Source: Watersipora subatra
Taxonomy: Eukaryota; Bryozoa; Gymnolaemata; Cheilostomatida; Watersiporidae
NCBI RefSeq assembly: GCF_963576615.1
Contig: NC_088708.1
Coordinates: 44,317,196-44,381,195, forward strand
Direction: 5' to 3'
DNA length: 64,000 bases
Shown: positions 1 to 12,621 of the stretch, piece after piece
Layout: each line of letters opens with the position of its first letter
Numbering within the stretch: the stretch's first letter is position 1
Notes under the pieces: generated by a model
Database searches by the model: none
Seen by the model: only the letters and a program-made list of their open reading frames with translations
What the model was told of the DNA's origin: nothing
Made by a program: the position numbers and the translations under genes

Positions 1-200
1 CTTGCCCAAATACCAACAGCCATCAACTCAGGCGAGTTGCAGAAAAGTGCGCTATTGAGAACAGCTAAGATCTTGAAGCGAGTGCTCAAACTCCCAGGTC
101 TCTGGTAGGAGACCCGAGTTAGAGCAGAAATTACTACCCATACGGGGTATCCGGGGTGAGGAAACAATTTATATACATATATATATATATAAATACTTTT
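1..200 (+). mobile_element. 3' end of a LINE-type retrotransposon (partial)
   Basis: Frame 1 is open from base 1 and encodes 35 residues ending at a TAG at 106-108. The stretch contains GELQKSALLRTAKILKRVL, which resembles the C-terminus of non-LTR retrotransposon ORF2 proteins (an L-Q-K-x-A-L-L-x-T-A-x-I-L-R-x-V-L type helix). Behind it is a short GC-richer 3' UTR and then a (TA)n tail at about 170-200, as expected for a LINE inserted in plus orientation. Everything upstream lies outside the window. The family assignment is from memory of the motif; the placement of the tail supports it. Confidence 0.55.
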
Positions 201-1363
201 TTATTTATACTATTTCCTCAAAAGTTCCACTAAATTTTGCCTAAAGATTTACACAAGCACTTCAAACAGTGGAGTACCAGCAATAAATGGTATTTACAAG
301 TATTTCTGTAATGGAGTAGTTCAGTGAGTCCTCAAAATTAATTGTTTGTATGTGATGAACTTTATTCTTTCAACGAAAACATTTTGATATGATTCCTATG
401 TTTTGCAATGGCTAGAGTATCTGTTTGTGTATTGGCATTTTATATCCTAAAACCTAAACAGCATTCAGATCCAGAACTATCATGCTGGCAATAAAAATAT
501 TTGTTGTCAGTTTTTGAATCTACTGGGATGTTGAATAGATTGTGGTACACATGCTATATCTGCTCATCAAGGAGTGCAAATCCATATTCAAGCAGGAGAT
601 ACATTAATTTATCGCAGTCAATAGTTATTAGTCGATAATCAATAGTCAATGACTAAAAAAAGTCAAAAGTACTTACCCAGACCAGAAAACTAGACAAGAG
701 TTAAACAACATGAACTATTTATTATTAAACAGAATAAATATTTACACAAAATAATAACTGTGCACTGAGCAACAAATTTTAAAGTATAATATATACAAGG
801 AATCCACTCATAGGACTCTACATAAGAACTGAACTGTACTTTATAATGTTATATACATGAGTTTATGTAGATGTAGAGAGTCTTATCTGTTGATAGTCTG
901 CTCTACTCGGTAGAATTGTAAGTGGTCGCAACTCTTTCCAATATAATATCTCCTTCTTCTACAATGTTAAATACATCTCTAAATATTAATATAATCTAAT
1001 CTCATGGAGTACTTTTTAGCAATATAGTTTGTATATTGTTTGCTACAATACCTCTGTTTATTAATTATAGTAACAAAACCAACCTATAAATTTTAGTGAA
1101 AAATTTAGTTTTATGGTTTGACATATTTTATTTCCCTGATTGAAAAGTCTAATTCACCAGTTGTCTACTACCTGAGATCAATGAGGAGTTGTCCACTCAA
1201 TATTCTCAATGACAAGCTGTCTATCAGCCCAACATGTACTTGAGCAAGAAAGGAGTACGCTTTTAGTTGCGGCACTTATGATCAGCAGCAATTATTTCCT
1301 CATTTTTTCAGTGACATAAATCTGTGCTGTGTTAGCAAAGAATGGAAAAGGAGTTAATTATAA

Positions 1364-2458
1364 CTAATTACATACATGATAGATGGAGTCGTGTGCTCTC
1401 TGTCGTCGAGTATTGATTTTCTCAAGAGCCTCTTCAATATCACTAACAGCTCCAGTATGAATAATATTAACTTGTTTTTTTTTCTACAAATATAATGTAA
1501 CTAATAAACAATGTAAAGGTAGGATTTACCTTCAGAATGTATCAAACTTCATCAACAATTATTTAGGGAATCTTTCTACGATCTTTAGTGAAAATGTAGA
1601 AGCTCACATATAATTTGAACAATAAAAAAAAAAAAATATTATTGATGCAGTTACAACTTATAACCATCAATGAGTTGGTAATGAGCTACTTATAAACATT
1701 AAGAGATAGTAACCCTATCGTGGGTTATTTTTAGTTCAGTAAAGTGCAGAGTTAATTTATAATAAAAAGGATACGCAAAAAACTCTAAAACATGCCATGC
1801 TTACTCTTCACACATTTATTAGTAATTTGAAAAAAAATAAAATGACATATTTACCTCTATTAGTGAGACATTATGAATTCTATGCATCTGAGCCTTGGTA
1901 ATATATCCTTCTGTGTAGGCTTTCTCAACTGCCTTCAACTCAGCAATTATCTCCTCTCGTTCTTTCTAAAAGTTCAGTTGATAATTTTATAAACTGCATC
2001 AACTGGATAAAAAGAGACACAGCAAAAGCAATGCTAGAGCTGAAACATTTCATTCACCTTCCTACACCATAGATTCAAGATTACAATGTTATCAATTTTG
2101 ATGTCCTACTTAATCTGAATATTGTGAAAATAACTTTCTTAAAGATAATCTGTCTTTTTGAGTGTCATACATTATGTAGACAGTGTAGTAATATACCATT
2201 TAATATATTATAAATACACTCTATCTTTATAATATGTCAATTCTTGTTTAGAATGCTTGACATCACAATTTCACGGTGTTTGTATATTGTAATCCCACTA
2301 TCCCTACAAGTTACAGCTACTTGCTCACCCATAAGAGAATCACAAAGTAATGATATACATAACTAGTTACTTACCGTAGGCTTGTTCTGAAGTACTCTCT
2401 TTGCCCACATACGATCTCCTTTTGATAAACACCTCATATCAGCTATACTAGCAGACAT
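1364..2458 (-). CDS. Small three-exon gene, copy 1, unrecognised charged helical protein
   Basis: Coding exons on the minus strand are 2375-2458, 1855-1965 and 1364-1483, each with GT-AG borders (donors GTAAGT and GTAAAT, acceptors TTTTAG and TTGTAG). They are all in phase 0 and give 84+111+120 nt, or 104 aa plus stop. The protein starts MSASIADMRCLSKGDRMW. Its middle is rich in K/E with a helix-like AELKAVEKAYTEGY segment, and it ends in RRQRAHDSIYHVCN. I see no signal peptide or membrane segment. A tandem copy at 6842-7952 preserves every splice site and the frame, which is the main evidence that this is a real gene. An AATAAA lies at about 1127-1132, roughly 235 nt past the stop. The last codons overlap a GTATGT that could also be a donor, so a further 3' exon is possible. 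The frame upstream of the chosen Met stays open for at least ten codons, so the start is a best guess. I do not recognise the family. Confidence 0.7.
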
Positions 2459-2989
2459 GATAGCGACTTTGAAAATAGTTTCAGAGAAGAAATAGAGTGA
2501 TACAGAGCAGCCAGCTTTTACTTGTACAACCAAATCAGTGACATTGCGCTCTTGGAGTTATGCAGTTTGATTGTTGGAGCAATGTTGTATAGCCTAGATA
2601 TAATCCACTTTAGACTATTTTAAACAGTAGCTTGATCTACCAAAGTTTTTTATTTATTGATGAGATGTACCGACATTTTATATTTTTGAGAAATCAAATG
2701 TTACACACTTTCCCATAAGCTACTTTTGTTGCTTAGTTGGGATCCATTGGCTATTACATATTGTTAATGCTTTACAAACTTGAAATGCGGTGCAAATAAC
2801 TGCCACAATAAAATAACCAACTCAAAATTATAATTGTAACTACGTATATTCACTGGTCGTGAGCACCAAACAAGGATGTTCTAAATTTGTACTTTCACTA
2901 AAACTCAATCTAACTTTCCAACCTGTTATAGGAATTCAATAAACTATTCATATCTTTGGTTTTTATTGCTGTGCCATGAGCTCTACAGT

Positions 2990-3660
2990 AAGCTTCTTTA
3001 TAGGTCTGTTTAGGATCTAGCATTGATTCTAGCATGTATGATTGGAGTGATGCAGGATATGAATATGACTATTATAATCATATTGTTAGCCTAAGTTCTC
3101 TGATGTATGACTTGTGTTATATTTAAATAAACCATTCTTTAGATATGCTTAGCCTTAGTTCTAGAGTGTACAGGACGAGTCCAATAAAGTTATTCTAAAA
3201 GTTTATCTAAAGATAGGTCTAGCCTACAAGCAAGCTCTTCTATAGATATGCTTAGCCTCAGTTCTAGAATGCATAAGATGAGCTCTATAAATAAATTAGT
3301 GAAAAGTATGTTTGATCTCAGTTCTGAAATGTCTTAGGCCTATGCAATATCTATAAAAGAACTACTCTAAAAGTATGTTTAGCCTAAGTTCTAGAGTGTA
3401 AATGTATGACATAGATTCTATAAAAAGACTATTCTCAGAGCTTGGTTAGTTTTAGTTTTAGGGTGCATAACATAGACTTTATACGAAACTGTTATAAAAT
3501 TATTTTTACTTCTATAATGCATGATATATACTGAAAATTGGATTTGAATATATACTTGTTCACCGGTTTTTTGCCGAAAGGAATAAATCAAAGAAAGGCT
3601 GTCATTTAGAAGTAAGATATTCAAGACAGAACCCCATGGAGTCACTTATGACAGTGGTAG
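2990..3660. repeat. Degenerate tandem repeat of about 60-70 bp
   Basis: The core is roughly TATGCTTAGCCTTAGTTCTA followed by GAATGTA and a CTATAAA stretch. It recurs about seven times with strong divergence. It lies upstream of the copy-1 gene, and the same decayed array is present in unit 2. I see no coding potential in it. Confidence 0.55.
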
Positions 3661-4559
3661 AGTTTTACCAGTAGTTTTAATCACAAGTTGTCTCCACTTG
3701 TAGAATGAGTAGCTATAAACTATAAGAGCACAGGTCAATACCAGTTTAGAATCTCAGCAACGGTGTAATTATAGATTCATTTAATAGAATAATTAAAAAA
3801 AAATTGAATTTTCATGTTTTAAAATAAAAAAAAAAAATTTGTGAAATAAAGTTTCCTAAGCCTCACATGACTATTCATTTACTGACTAGCTAGTAGAAAT
3901 ATGAGTCGAGTGAGATAGTGGCTGAGAAAACAATGATGGAAGGCTATTCAGCAAAACTCAACACCCTCTTTTACAAAAGAAGTGGTGTAAGAGTCTTTTA
4001 AAGTAAGAGCAGGCCTTATGGCAACTATTCCACTCAAGCCATAGCTTTATAATAGATGATCAGACATTTTTCCTGCAGTGTTTAATGATGTCATAGATCA
4101 ACACACCAACATGTTTGTTGTCCTCTGGTACTTTCTGCATACTCACTGTTGTACTGTAACTACAAGTCTCAAGGAAGTTGTTACTCCTACATGCATTTAG
4201 TCTCACATTTTGACCACGGTTAGCACTATTATCACACTGTGTAGTCTTTTTTACATTTCCTTGAGTAGACTCCTTTATGCTTTCTTAGCTTGTTGTTTGA
4301 ATTTACAAACTCCCACGTAGGGAACTGGTATAATAACATTGTAGACAGAATTGTCACTCAGAATAATTGATGAGAAAAGATGAAATGAGAACCATCCTTT
4401 ATCACTCTGTGTTCGAGTCTATAAAAGTAGGCCATAAGAAAGGTAAAATTTCTACCTAACCTTTGCATCTTCAGATTTTAATTGTCACTAAAGTTGGAAT
4501 TGTCTCCCTTAGCATGAAACGCCCTATTGATATCTCAAAGTGAAGACAACTACTGATTG

Positions 4560-4760
4560 TTCCTGTAGTTCATGCAATCTTTGCAGCAATAGGAGTGATA
4601 TCCATCCGTTTGTCCAAAGCTATCTTTTGAGGTTGGGAAAAAGATTGCATCAAACAGGATTCGAACCCCAAACTCTCAGTACAACAACCAACATTTTAAC
4701 ACTTGCTGCTACCTTTCACTTTCTAGGATTTTGCATTAATTGTGCTCATACTTATATCTA
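4560..4760 (-). mobile_element. SINE-like fragment with tRNA-type B box
   Basis: The plus strand carries a GGATTCGAACCCC stretch, the reverse complement of a Pol III B box (GGTTCGAATCC), inside a segment that resembles 49430-49570 (shared GGAAAAAGATTGCATMA and the B-box neighbourhood). The insert is absent from tandem unit 2. The ends are not resolved. Confidence 0.45.
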
Positions 4761-6841
4761 TGCTTTATTGGCACTCCTGACGATCTCTCACGGCACACTA
4801 GACTGTTCGGTGCTAGTAATATATAATTAGAATGTGCAATAGAAAAGTTTGTTATATTCATGTTTCTAGATATATGTTGTAAGCTGTATGTAGTCTATGC
4901 AATCCGTTTTTATGTTTGTTGGTTGCCCTTAATATCTAGAGTATACTAGGGTTGACAATGCCCTGTATAACTTGCGCGCATTTATTGATGTTAAAAGTGA
5001 ATAATATCTTAGATACTCACAAGTTGGTTGCTAAGGTTACCATAGAGTTAGCTATTAGTAACTTTGTTAGTAGTAAAATGATCACCAGTAAATTGAGTAA
5101 TAACATCACTTCCTATTAGTTTGTAAGGTTTTGATCTGACCAATCAACGCTTCAGTACGACACTAATGCTTACAATTTTCCTAAACATAGTGTCATATTT
5201 TGTAGCATACATATTGTTATAAATTCTATTGTACACTAGTTTGGATGAAAATATGTGCTGTAGCTAAAAGGTTAAAGGTCATGGAACCAGTTGGCTAGTA
5301 GTCCGTACCTCATTAATTGAAGATGGAAACATTTGGAGATATGGAAAAGCATCTGTTCTTTAATGAGTTCATAAAGAGATCCTCTAAGCAAGTTCATCAA
5401 ATGTTCTGGCAGTTATAATTGTGGCTAGATTTAAGTTCCAATGAACAAGCTATCAATGTATTAAAAAAGTTTTCTATTACTATCAAAGTACAAAATTATA
5501 AATTGTTTCGTCATTGATTTCAAAATATATTAAGAAAAGAAAAGGCAACTCAGACGCACCTGCTCAATTATAGAAATTCATTCAACAGAAATATAGTAAA
5601 TTGTTTTGAAGGAAACCATAAAACTTTTGCAATCAGAACTTCACAATTTGAATGAAAATTCCCAATATGTCTTAGCTTTTGTATTAAACTGTATTTCATT
5701 TCCTCAAAAGTTCCACTATATTTTGCTTAAAGATTTACACATGCACTCCAAACAGCAGCGTACCAGCAATATATGGTATTTTACAAGTATTTCTGTATCA
5801 AATTAGTTCAATGAGTCCCTCAAAATTAATTGCTTGTATATGATGAACATTATCCTTCTAAAAAAACATTTCGATATGATTCTTATGTTTTGCTATGATT
5901 AAAGGGTCTCTTTGTGTATTGGTATTTTATGTCCAAAAATCTAATCAGGATTCAGACACAAAATTATTATGCTGGCAATGGAAATATTTATTGTCTGTTG
6001 GAACCTATTGGGATGTTGAATAAATTGTAGTACGCATACTATAAATGCTCATCAAGGAGTGCAAATCCATTATAAAGCAGGAGATACATTGGTTTATCAC
6101 TGTCAATAGTCAATAGTCGATAGTTAAGGACCAATTAAAAGTCATCAGTACCCCTGCAGACCAAAAAACTAGTTTACAGTTAAACAACATGAACTATTTA
6201 TTATTAAACAGAATAAATATTTACACAAAATAATAACTGTGCACTGAGCAACAAATTTTAAAGTATAATATATACAAAGAATCCACTCATAGGATTCTAA
6301 ATAAGAACTGAACTGTTCTTTATAATGTATATACATGAGTTTATGTAGATGTAGAGAGTCTTATCTGCTGATAGTCTGCTCTACTCGGTAAAATTGTAAG
6401 TGGTCTCAACTCTTTCCAATATAATACCTCTTTCTTCTACAATGATAAATGCTCTTCTAAATATTTATATAATCTAATCTCATGGAGTACTCTTTAGTAA
6501 TACAGTTTGTATATTGTTTGCTACGACACCTCTGTTTGTTAATTATAGTAACGAGACCAACCTATAAATTTTAGTGAAAAATTCAATTTTATTGTTTGAC
6601 TGAATTTATTTCCCTGATTAAAAAATCTAATTCACCAGTTGTCTACTATCTGAGATTAACGAGGAGTTGTCCACTCAATACTTTCAAGGACTACCTGTCT
6701 ATCAGCGCAACATGTATTTGAGCAAGAAAAGAGTATGCTTTTAGTTGTGGCACTTATGATCAGCAACAGTTATTTTTTTATTTTTTCATTGACATAATTA
6801 TGTGCTATGTTAGCAAAGAATGGAAAACGAATTAACTATAA

Positions 6842-7952
6842 CTAATTACATACATGATAGATGGAGTCGTGCGCTCTCTGTCGTCGATTATTGATTTTCT
6901 CAAGAACCTCATCAATATCACTAACAGCTCCAGTATGAATAATATTAACCTGTTTTTCTTTCTACAAATATAAATTAACTAATAAACAATGTAAAGGTAG
7001 GATTTGCTTTCAGAATGTATCCTAATTACCCAAACCTTATCAACAAATACGATTCTTTGTACAATCTTTAGTAAAAATGTAGAAGCACACATATCATTTG
7101 AATGGCAAAAAAACAAAGATATTATGGATGCAAATACAACTTATAACCATCAATGAGTTGGTGATGCGCTACTTATAAACATTAAGAGATATTATCACTA
7201 TAATTGTGGTTATTTTTAGTTCAGTAAAGGTGCAAACAGTTAATTTATAATAAAAAGGTTGCGCAGAAAACTCTAAAACATGAAAGACTTACTCTTCACA
7301 TACTTATTAGTAATTTAGTAATTTGAAGAGAAACAAAATGACATATTTACCTCTGTCAGTGAGACATTATAAATTCTATGCATTTGAGCCTTGGTAATAT
7401 ATCCTTCTGTGTGGGCTTTCTCAACCACCTTTAACTCAGCAATTATCTCCTCTCTTTCTGTCTAAAAGTTTAATAAATAGTTTTATAAACTGCATCAACT
7501 GGATAAAGAGAGACAGCAAAAGTAATGCCCAAGCTGACACAATTCATTCACCTTTCCACACCATAAATTAAAGACTACAACGTTATCAGTTTTGATGTCC
7601 TACTTAATCTGAATATTGTGAAAATAACTTTGTTAAAAATAATCTGTCTTTTTGAGTATCATATATTATGTAGACAGTGTAGTAATATACTATTTAATAT
7701 ATTATAGATATAATCCATGTTTATTGCATGACATTTTCTGTTTATGATGCTTGATATCATGAAGGCACTGTGTTTGTATATTGCAGTCCAACTATCCCTA
7801 CAAGTTACAGCTACTTGCTCAGCCATAAGTGAATCACAACGTAATGTTATACATAACTAGTTACTTACCGTAGGCTTGTTCTGAAGTACTCTCTTTGCCC
7901 ACATATGATCTCCTTTTGATAAACATCTCATATCAGCAATACTAGCAGACAT
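6842..7952 (-). CDS. Small three-exon gene, copy 2, unrecognised charged helical protein
   Basis: The exons are 7869-7952, 7351-7461 and 6842-6961, with lengths of 84, 111 and 120 nt identical to copy 1 and all splice sites kept. The product is again 104 aa. Substitutions against copy 1 include R to H near residue 16, K to T at the start of exon 2, A to V, Y to H, H to Y, I to T, and in exon 3 K to E, E to D, A to V and T to N. Amino-acid changes are therefore at least as frequent as silent ones, which suggests weak constraint or divergence in role, although no stop or frameshift has appeared. Flanking introns are as similar as the exons, pointing to a fairly recent duplication. Function is unknown. 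Confidence 0.68.
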
Positions 7953-8599
7953 GATAGCAACTTTGAAAATAGTTTCAGAGAAGAAATGGAGTATTACAGA
8001 GCAGCCAGCTTTTACTTGTACAACCAAATCAGTGACATTGTGCTCTTGGAGTTATGCAGTTTGATTGTTGGAGCAATGTTGTATAGCCTATACATATAAT
8101 ACACTATAAGCTACTTTTAATAATCAACCAAAATCTATGTATTATTTACAGGTTTTGAAATTTTCAATTTTTGACAAACAATCCTAAAATCTTTAAAAAA
8201 TAATATATGAAAGTTATTTCTGTTTGGTAGTTGATAACCTCTTGCTATTATTACTCAACCAACCAAAGAGAAATATAGCTAATAACTACAAAGACATCAG
8301 TGACCCTGATTTTGAATTGGATATCTAGTTAAATTAAGTTGAAGTTAAGATATTAGATCGAGATCTAGTAAAAGGTGGCAGTGCTGGTCAGCCACCCTCT
8401 TACCACAGTGCCAGTGAAAACAAATTCTAATTTTGTCAACAATTACTTAACATTCCAATGAATCATTGTTTGAGGCTTGTAAATAAAGCTACAATATAGT
8501 TAATAAACTTTTAACATATTTTATGGCTTTTTAAAGAACTCATATCTTCTCTAGATATGAATTTTACCTTTCCTCATGCCTTCGTGCTATTCTGACGGT

Positions 8600-9060
8600 C
8601 TGTTTAGCTTTGGTTTTAAGATTACCGATGGGTGTAATGTAAAATATTAATACTATATAGAGACTTTTATTTTAGTATCTTTTACCTGAATTCTGCAAAG
8701 TTTGACATGCACTCTTTAAACTGGCTATTTTATAAACACACTTAGCCTCAGTTCCAGAAGGCTTAATGTAGATTTTAAAATGATGCTATTCTGAACGTTT
8801 GTTTAGCTTCAGGTCTCGAATGTATTATTTGAGTTTTGCAAAATGATCACTGCAAATGTATGCTTAGCCTAAGATCAAAGATGTAGGATAGGAATTTATA
8901 AAATAGACTATTCTCAAAGTATGGTTAGTGTCAGTTCAATGAAGCATAGCAAAGTCTTGATATAGAAACTATTATAAAATCATTATTAAACTCAGTTTTA
9001 TGATGTATGACATCAGTTCTATAAAAAGATTATGTCATGGTAAATATAAACTTGGAACTT
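8600..9060. repeat. Degenerate 60-70 bp tandem repeat, unit 2 copy
   Basis: This has the same motif family as 2990-3660 (CTTAGCCTCAGTTC followed by a GAATGTA-like segment) at the equivalent place in the second tandem unit. Confidence 0.5.
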
Positions 9061-9489
9061 AAAATTTTAGTTTGTAACTTTTCACTAACTTGTGTAAAGA
9101 TAAATAAATCAAAACAGTGTTGTCATTTGGAACTAAGATAGTCAAAACAGACCCCCATGGAGTCCCTTATGACAGCGCTTGAGTTTCACCTGTAGCTTTA
9201 ATCACAAGTTGTCTCCACTTGTAGAATGAGCAGCTATATACTACTATAAGAGCACAGGTCAATACCAGTTTAGAGTCTCACCAATTATAGTGTGATGATG
9301 CAATCAAAGATAAAACCACAAAACTTTATTAGATTTGTCTTAAGTTATGCAGAGAACTAAGGCTAATTGCTGTTTATGTCATTCCTTTTTTAATATTACA
9401 ACTGGAAGTCAACAGCAAAAATCCTTCAAAATGATTTTAGAGCATTTTGTTGATTGATTGATTAGTTGTTGATTGATTGATTAGCAACA

Positions 9490-10690
9490 TGTTGGCTGCT
9501 ATGATTACCATAAGGTTAGTTATTAGTAACTTTGTTAGCAGTAAAATGATTAGGCTACTAGCAAATCGAGCAATAACACCAATCACTCCATATTAATTCT
9601 TATGTTTTTATCTGACTAATTAGAGCTTTAATATGAAACTAATGCTGACAATTTCTCTGAACATAGTGGCATATGTTGTTGTATACATAGTGTTATAAGT
9701 TTTATTTCACAATAGGTTAGATAAAGATATATGCTGTTACTAAAAGGTTAAAAGTCATGGAACCAGTTGGCTAGTAGTCTGTACCTCATCAATTGAAAAT
9801 GGAAACATTTAGAGATATGGAAACGCATCTGTTCTTTAATGAGTCTATCCGGAGATCCTCCAAGCAAGTTCATCAAATTTTCTTGCAGTTATAATTTTGG
9901 CTAAATTTAGGTACCAGTAAACAATTGTAAATATATTCCAAAAAATGTTTGAACTGTACAAAGTAGAATTTCAAAGACACCAATTTTGACTGTTTGTATA
10001 CTGTAATATCAAATAGCTGTTTGGTTTGAACATCTGTTGAAAGGTCTATACTAAGAGTTGATACTAACATGCCTTAATCTAACAGAAAAATAGTAAGTTG
10101 ATTTGAATTGAAAGAAACCACAGAACTTTCGTAATTCATATATTAGATCGACAACTCACGATATTTTCAAACTTTTTTCTTTTAAATCGTATTACATTAC
10201 TTAAAAGTTTTGCTATATCTAGCTTTAAGAGTTACACAAACACACTAAGTGGTGTGGTATACTAGCAATATCTTTTACACAAAATTGTGTAATGGATTAT
10301 GTCAGTGAGCATCCAAAATAACTGTTTGTAAATGATGAACTTTCTTCTTGCAAAAATCTTGTTAATATGCTACCAACATTTTACTATAGGCGGAGGCTTT
10401 GTTTGTGTGTTGGCATTTTATGTTTTAAAACCTAAACAGATATCAGACTCAAAAATATGCTGAGATATGGAAATATTTGTTGCTGCTTTGGAATTTACTG
10501 GAATGCTGAATAAATTGTGGCACACACGCTTTAAATGCCTATCATGGAGTTAAAATCCACGTTTGAACAGGAGATGCATTAGTTCATCATAGTCAATAGT
10601 AAATAGTCAATAATCAATAGTTAATGACCAATTAAAATCAACAGTCTTCACTCAAAACACTAGATTAGAGTTAAACAGTATTGATATTGT
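9490..10690. repeat. Tandem duplication unit 3, truncated before the gene
   Basis: The order of unit 2 resumes here (9490-9880 matches 5030-5400; 10190-10670 matches 5690-6200 and 205-710). Similarity stops at about 10690, just where the 3' flank of the 104-aa gene would begin. The copy is also more diverged. No exon of the small gene follows. Confidence 0.7.
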
Positions 10691-12621
10691 TTATTACAGT
10701 GAGCTTAATTGTGAGATTACAGCAAGGATCTCAAGCGTCTCAGGAAGTGCGAAGTATGGAGTAATTGTTATTTTACAGTCTTTCCGTTTTTTTGCTTAGA
10801 CGTGTTTGCAAGTGTTTAAATACATTTTATTTTATTAGTCAATGAATAGCCTTAAAATCTCTGGTTATCTAGATTTAGTGAAAGGATTAGTCAGAACTGT
10901 CACTTTTTAGTTTTTATTGGATTGATCTGTGCAAAATCACTTTATTTCTTTTCTGTAAGCTAGATTAAACATAAATTTCAAATTGTTTTTGCGTGCATAT
11001 TATTGACTTGCATTGCTTACATATCAGCTAATCAATAAATTTTTATGACTCATCGGAATGTTGGTGTTTTATTTTTGGGCTGACGATATTCAGTAGTATA
11101 ATATTGATATGGTACTAGAAACTATGATTACTACAGTTGTCATGAAAACAAGATGTCTTTTAATTGACTAAATATGTTAGAACGGAAATGAAATTTTTAC
11201 TCAGTCTGAACATATGTAGGAGTTTTATCATTCTATTTGTATTATGTAGAGAGACAATAATAATAATACTAGATTTATTTATCATTTTTTATCATTTATC
11301 ATTTAGTTATTTTTCAGATTTTACAATCATGAGGAGAATAAATCTGATAGTTGCGCCAGCCTAGGAATGTTTCTCATTTAGATGATGTAGAGGTAGATGT
11401 TATAATATTTAGCAAAAATGAGAAATGTCATTCAGCAAATATCAAACCAAGAAAAGCAGTCAGATCTAGTATATTGAGAATGTGTGAAAGCAGAGATACT
11501 GTCCTGTTCTCCAATCTGATAGACTACCATATAACTGTAGAACTGTATCGGCTCTATACCATTTCTGATGTACTGAATTGAACCAGATGGGAAATGTATC
11601 ACTGTTCATAACCATACCAAAAATGTTTATTTTAGTGTTTAGTCAGATAAACTGCCATTTCTTATCAGAATCCAGCTTTAAATTTAAATATTGGAGAGTA
11701 ATATATAGCACAAGCATTTGAATACTAGACATAAATACACATGACTTAGTTGGATAAACATATATTTTACTATTGAACACGCCAGTCGATAACACATAAA
11801 TATGCAAATCTATCTATCAAACTTTTTGCAGCATTTGTAATAATTCCCTAAGTTGGTTTTCAGTGAACACACTATTGAGTAGTACATTACATATATAAAG
11901 TATTTAATGTATCTGAATGATCACCGTTATGTGATCCATAACAATATGAGTTGTCAATTCTAATGCATTCATAGTAAACATAGTTTTTAGCATGTCCATT
12001 GTGCCCACAGTTTGACATGATATCATTTGGAGCTTTTTTCTTCTATACATGTGATTGTAAAAACATTGTTTTGCTTTGACATTTTGTAATTTTATGCGTG
12101 TATTGGACATAATTAACTGTCTTGAAAAGATTGAAACAAGGGACAATAATTTTCGTGTTCCTGTTTAATGAAATTATGTTTTTTTCCGTTTTGCCATTTT
12201 TCTCAACTGTGACTATCAACGCGTGAAGTTTGGTCTAGTAACACACAAGGAAATGGTAAAAAGTCTCAAGGTTACAGATAAATTATTTCTAGAGTTTTGG
12301 ATGCTTCTGAGGCTATTGGTTACAATTCCTTATGAGAAGCTCCTTATTGAACTAACTTCAACCATCAATGATTTCTGAATGAACTACTAGCTCTTCCTCT
12401 GTTTACAACACACTGATCTTTAAATATTCAATAGTTATTTTATTGGTTAGTGTTTCATTTATGGAGCCATAGTGATAGGAATGTTTGTATAATGTGTCTA
12501 CATAGGCAGCTTAACAATTGAGAAAGAGATCATACATAAGCTTTGCATAAAAGCTCCAAAAGATGTTGCTAATGATTGTAGTTAAATATGATGTAACACT
12601 ACAAAGATCACATATGTAGCA
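10691..12621. other. Intergenic spacer, no supported gene
   Basis: AT-rich sequence lies between the truncated tandem unit and the 3' end of sulfotransferase gene A. Several open frames of 60-80 codons occur on both strands, but none has recognisable motifs, paralogues in the window or convincing splice borders. An AATAAA on the minus strand at about 12439-12444 lies roughly 180 nt past the stop of gene A and may be its polyadenylation signal. Confidence 0.6.

Larger units (their letters stand above)
205..5030. repeat. Tandem duplication unit 1 (left part cut by window/LINE)
   Basis: This block is repeated at 5030-9490 in the same orientation with roughly 85-95 percent identity. Landmarks that line up are 211-360 with 5697-5850, 700-1000 with 6180-6480, the exons at 1364-2458 with 6842-7952, and 3640-3770 with 9160-9290. 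Unit 1 also has private sequence at about 3780-4970, including a SINE-like copy, which unit 2 lacks. The left end is replaced by the LINE end or lies outside the window. Confidence 0.8.
5031..9490. repeat. Tandem duplication unit 2
   Basis: This is the full-looking unit of about 4.46 kb. Its first part (5030-5690) matches 9490-10190, and the rest matches unit 1. The continuous order 5' flank, 3' flank of gene, gene and decayed 60-70 bp repeats shows a direct tandem duplication rather than dispersed copies. Confidence 0.8.

Noticed and set aside
4540-4830. 96-codon cysteine-containing frame
   Set aside because: It overlaps a SINE-like insertion with a B box, and the sequence is absent from the second tandem unit.
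11164-11581. Overlapping frames of 66 and 76 codons
   Set aside because: No motif, no paralogue in the window and no convincing splice borders; expected by chance at this base composition.
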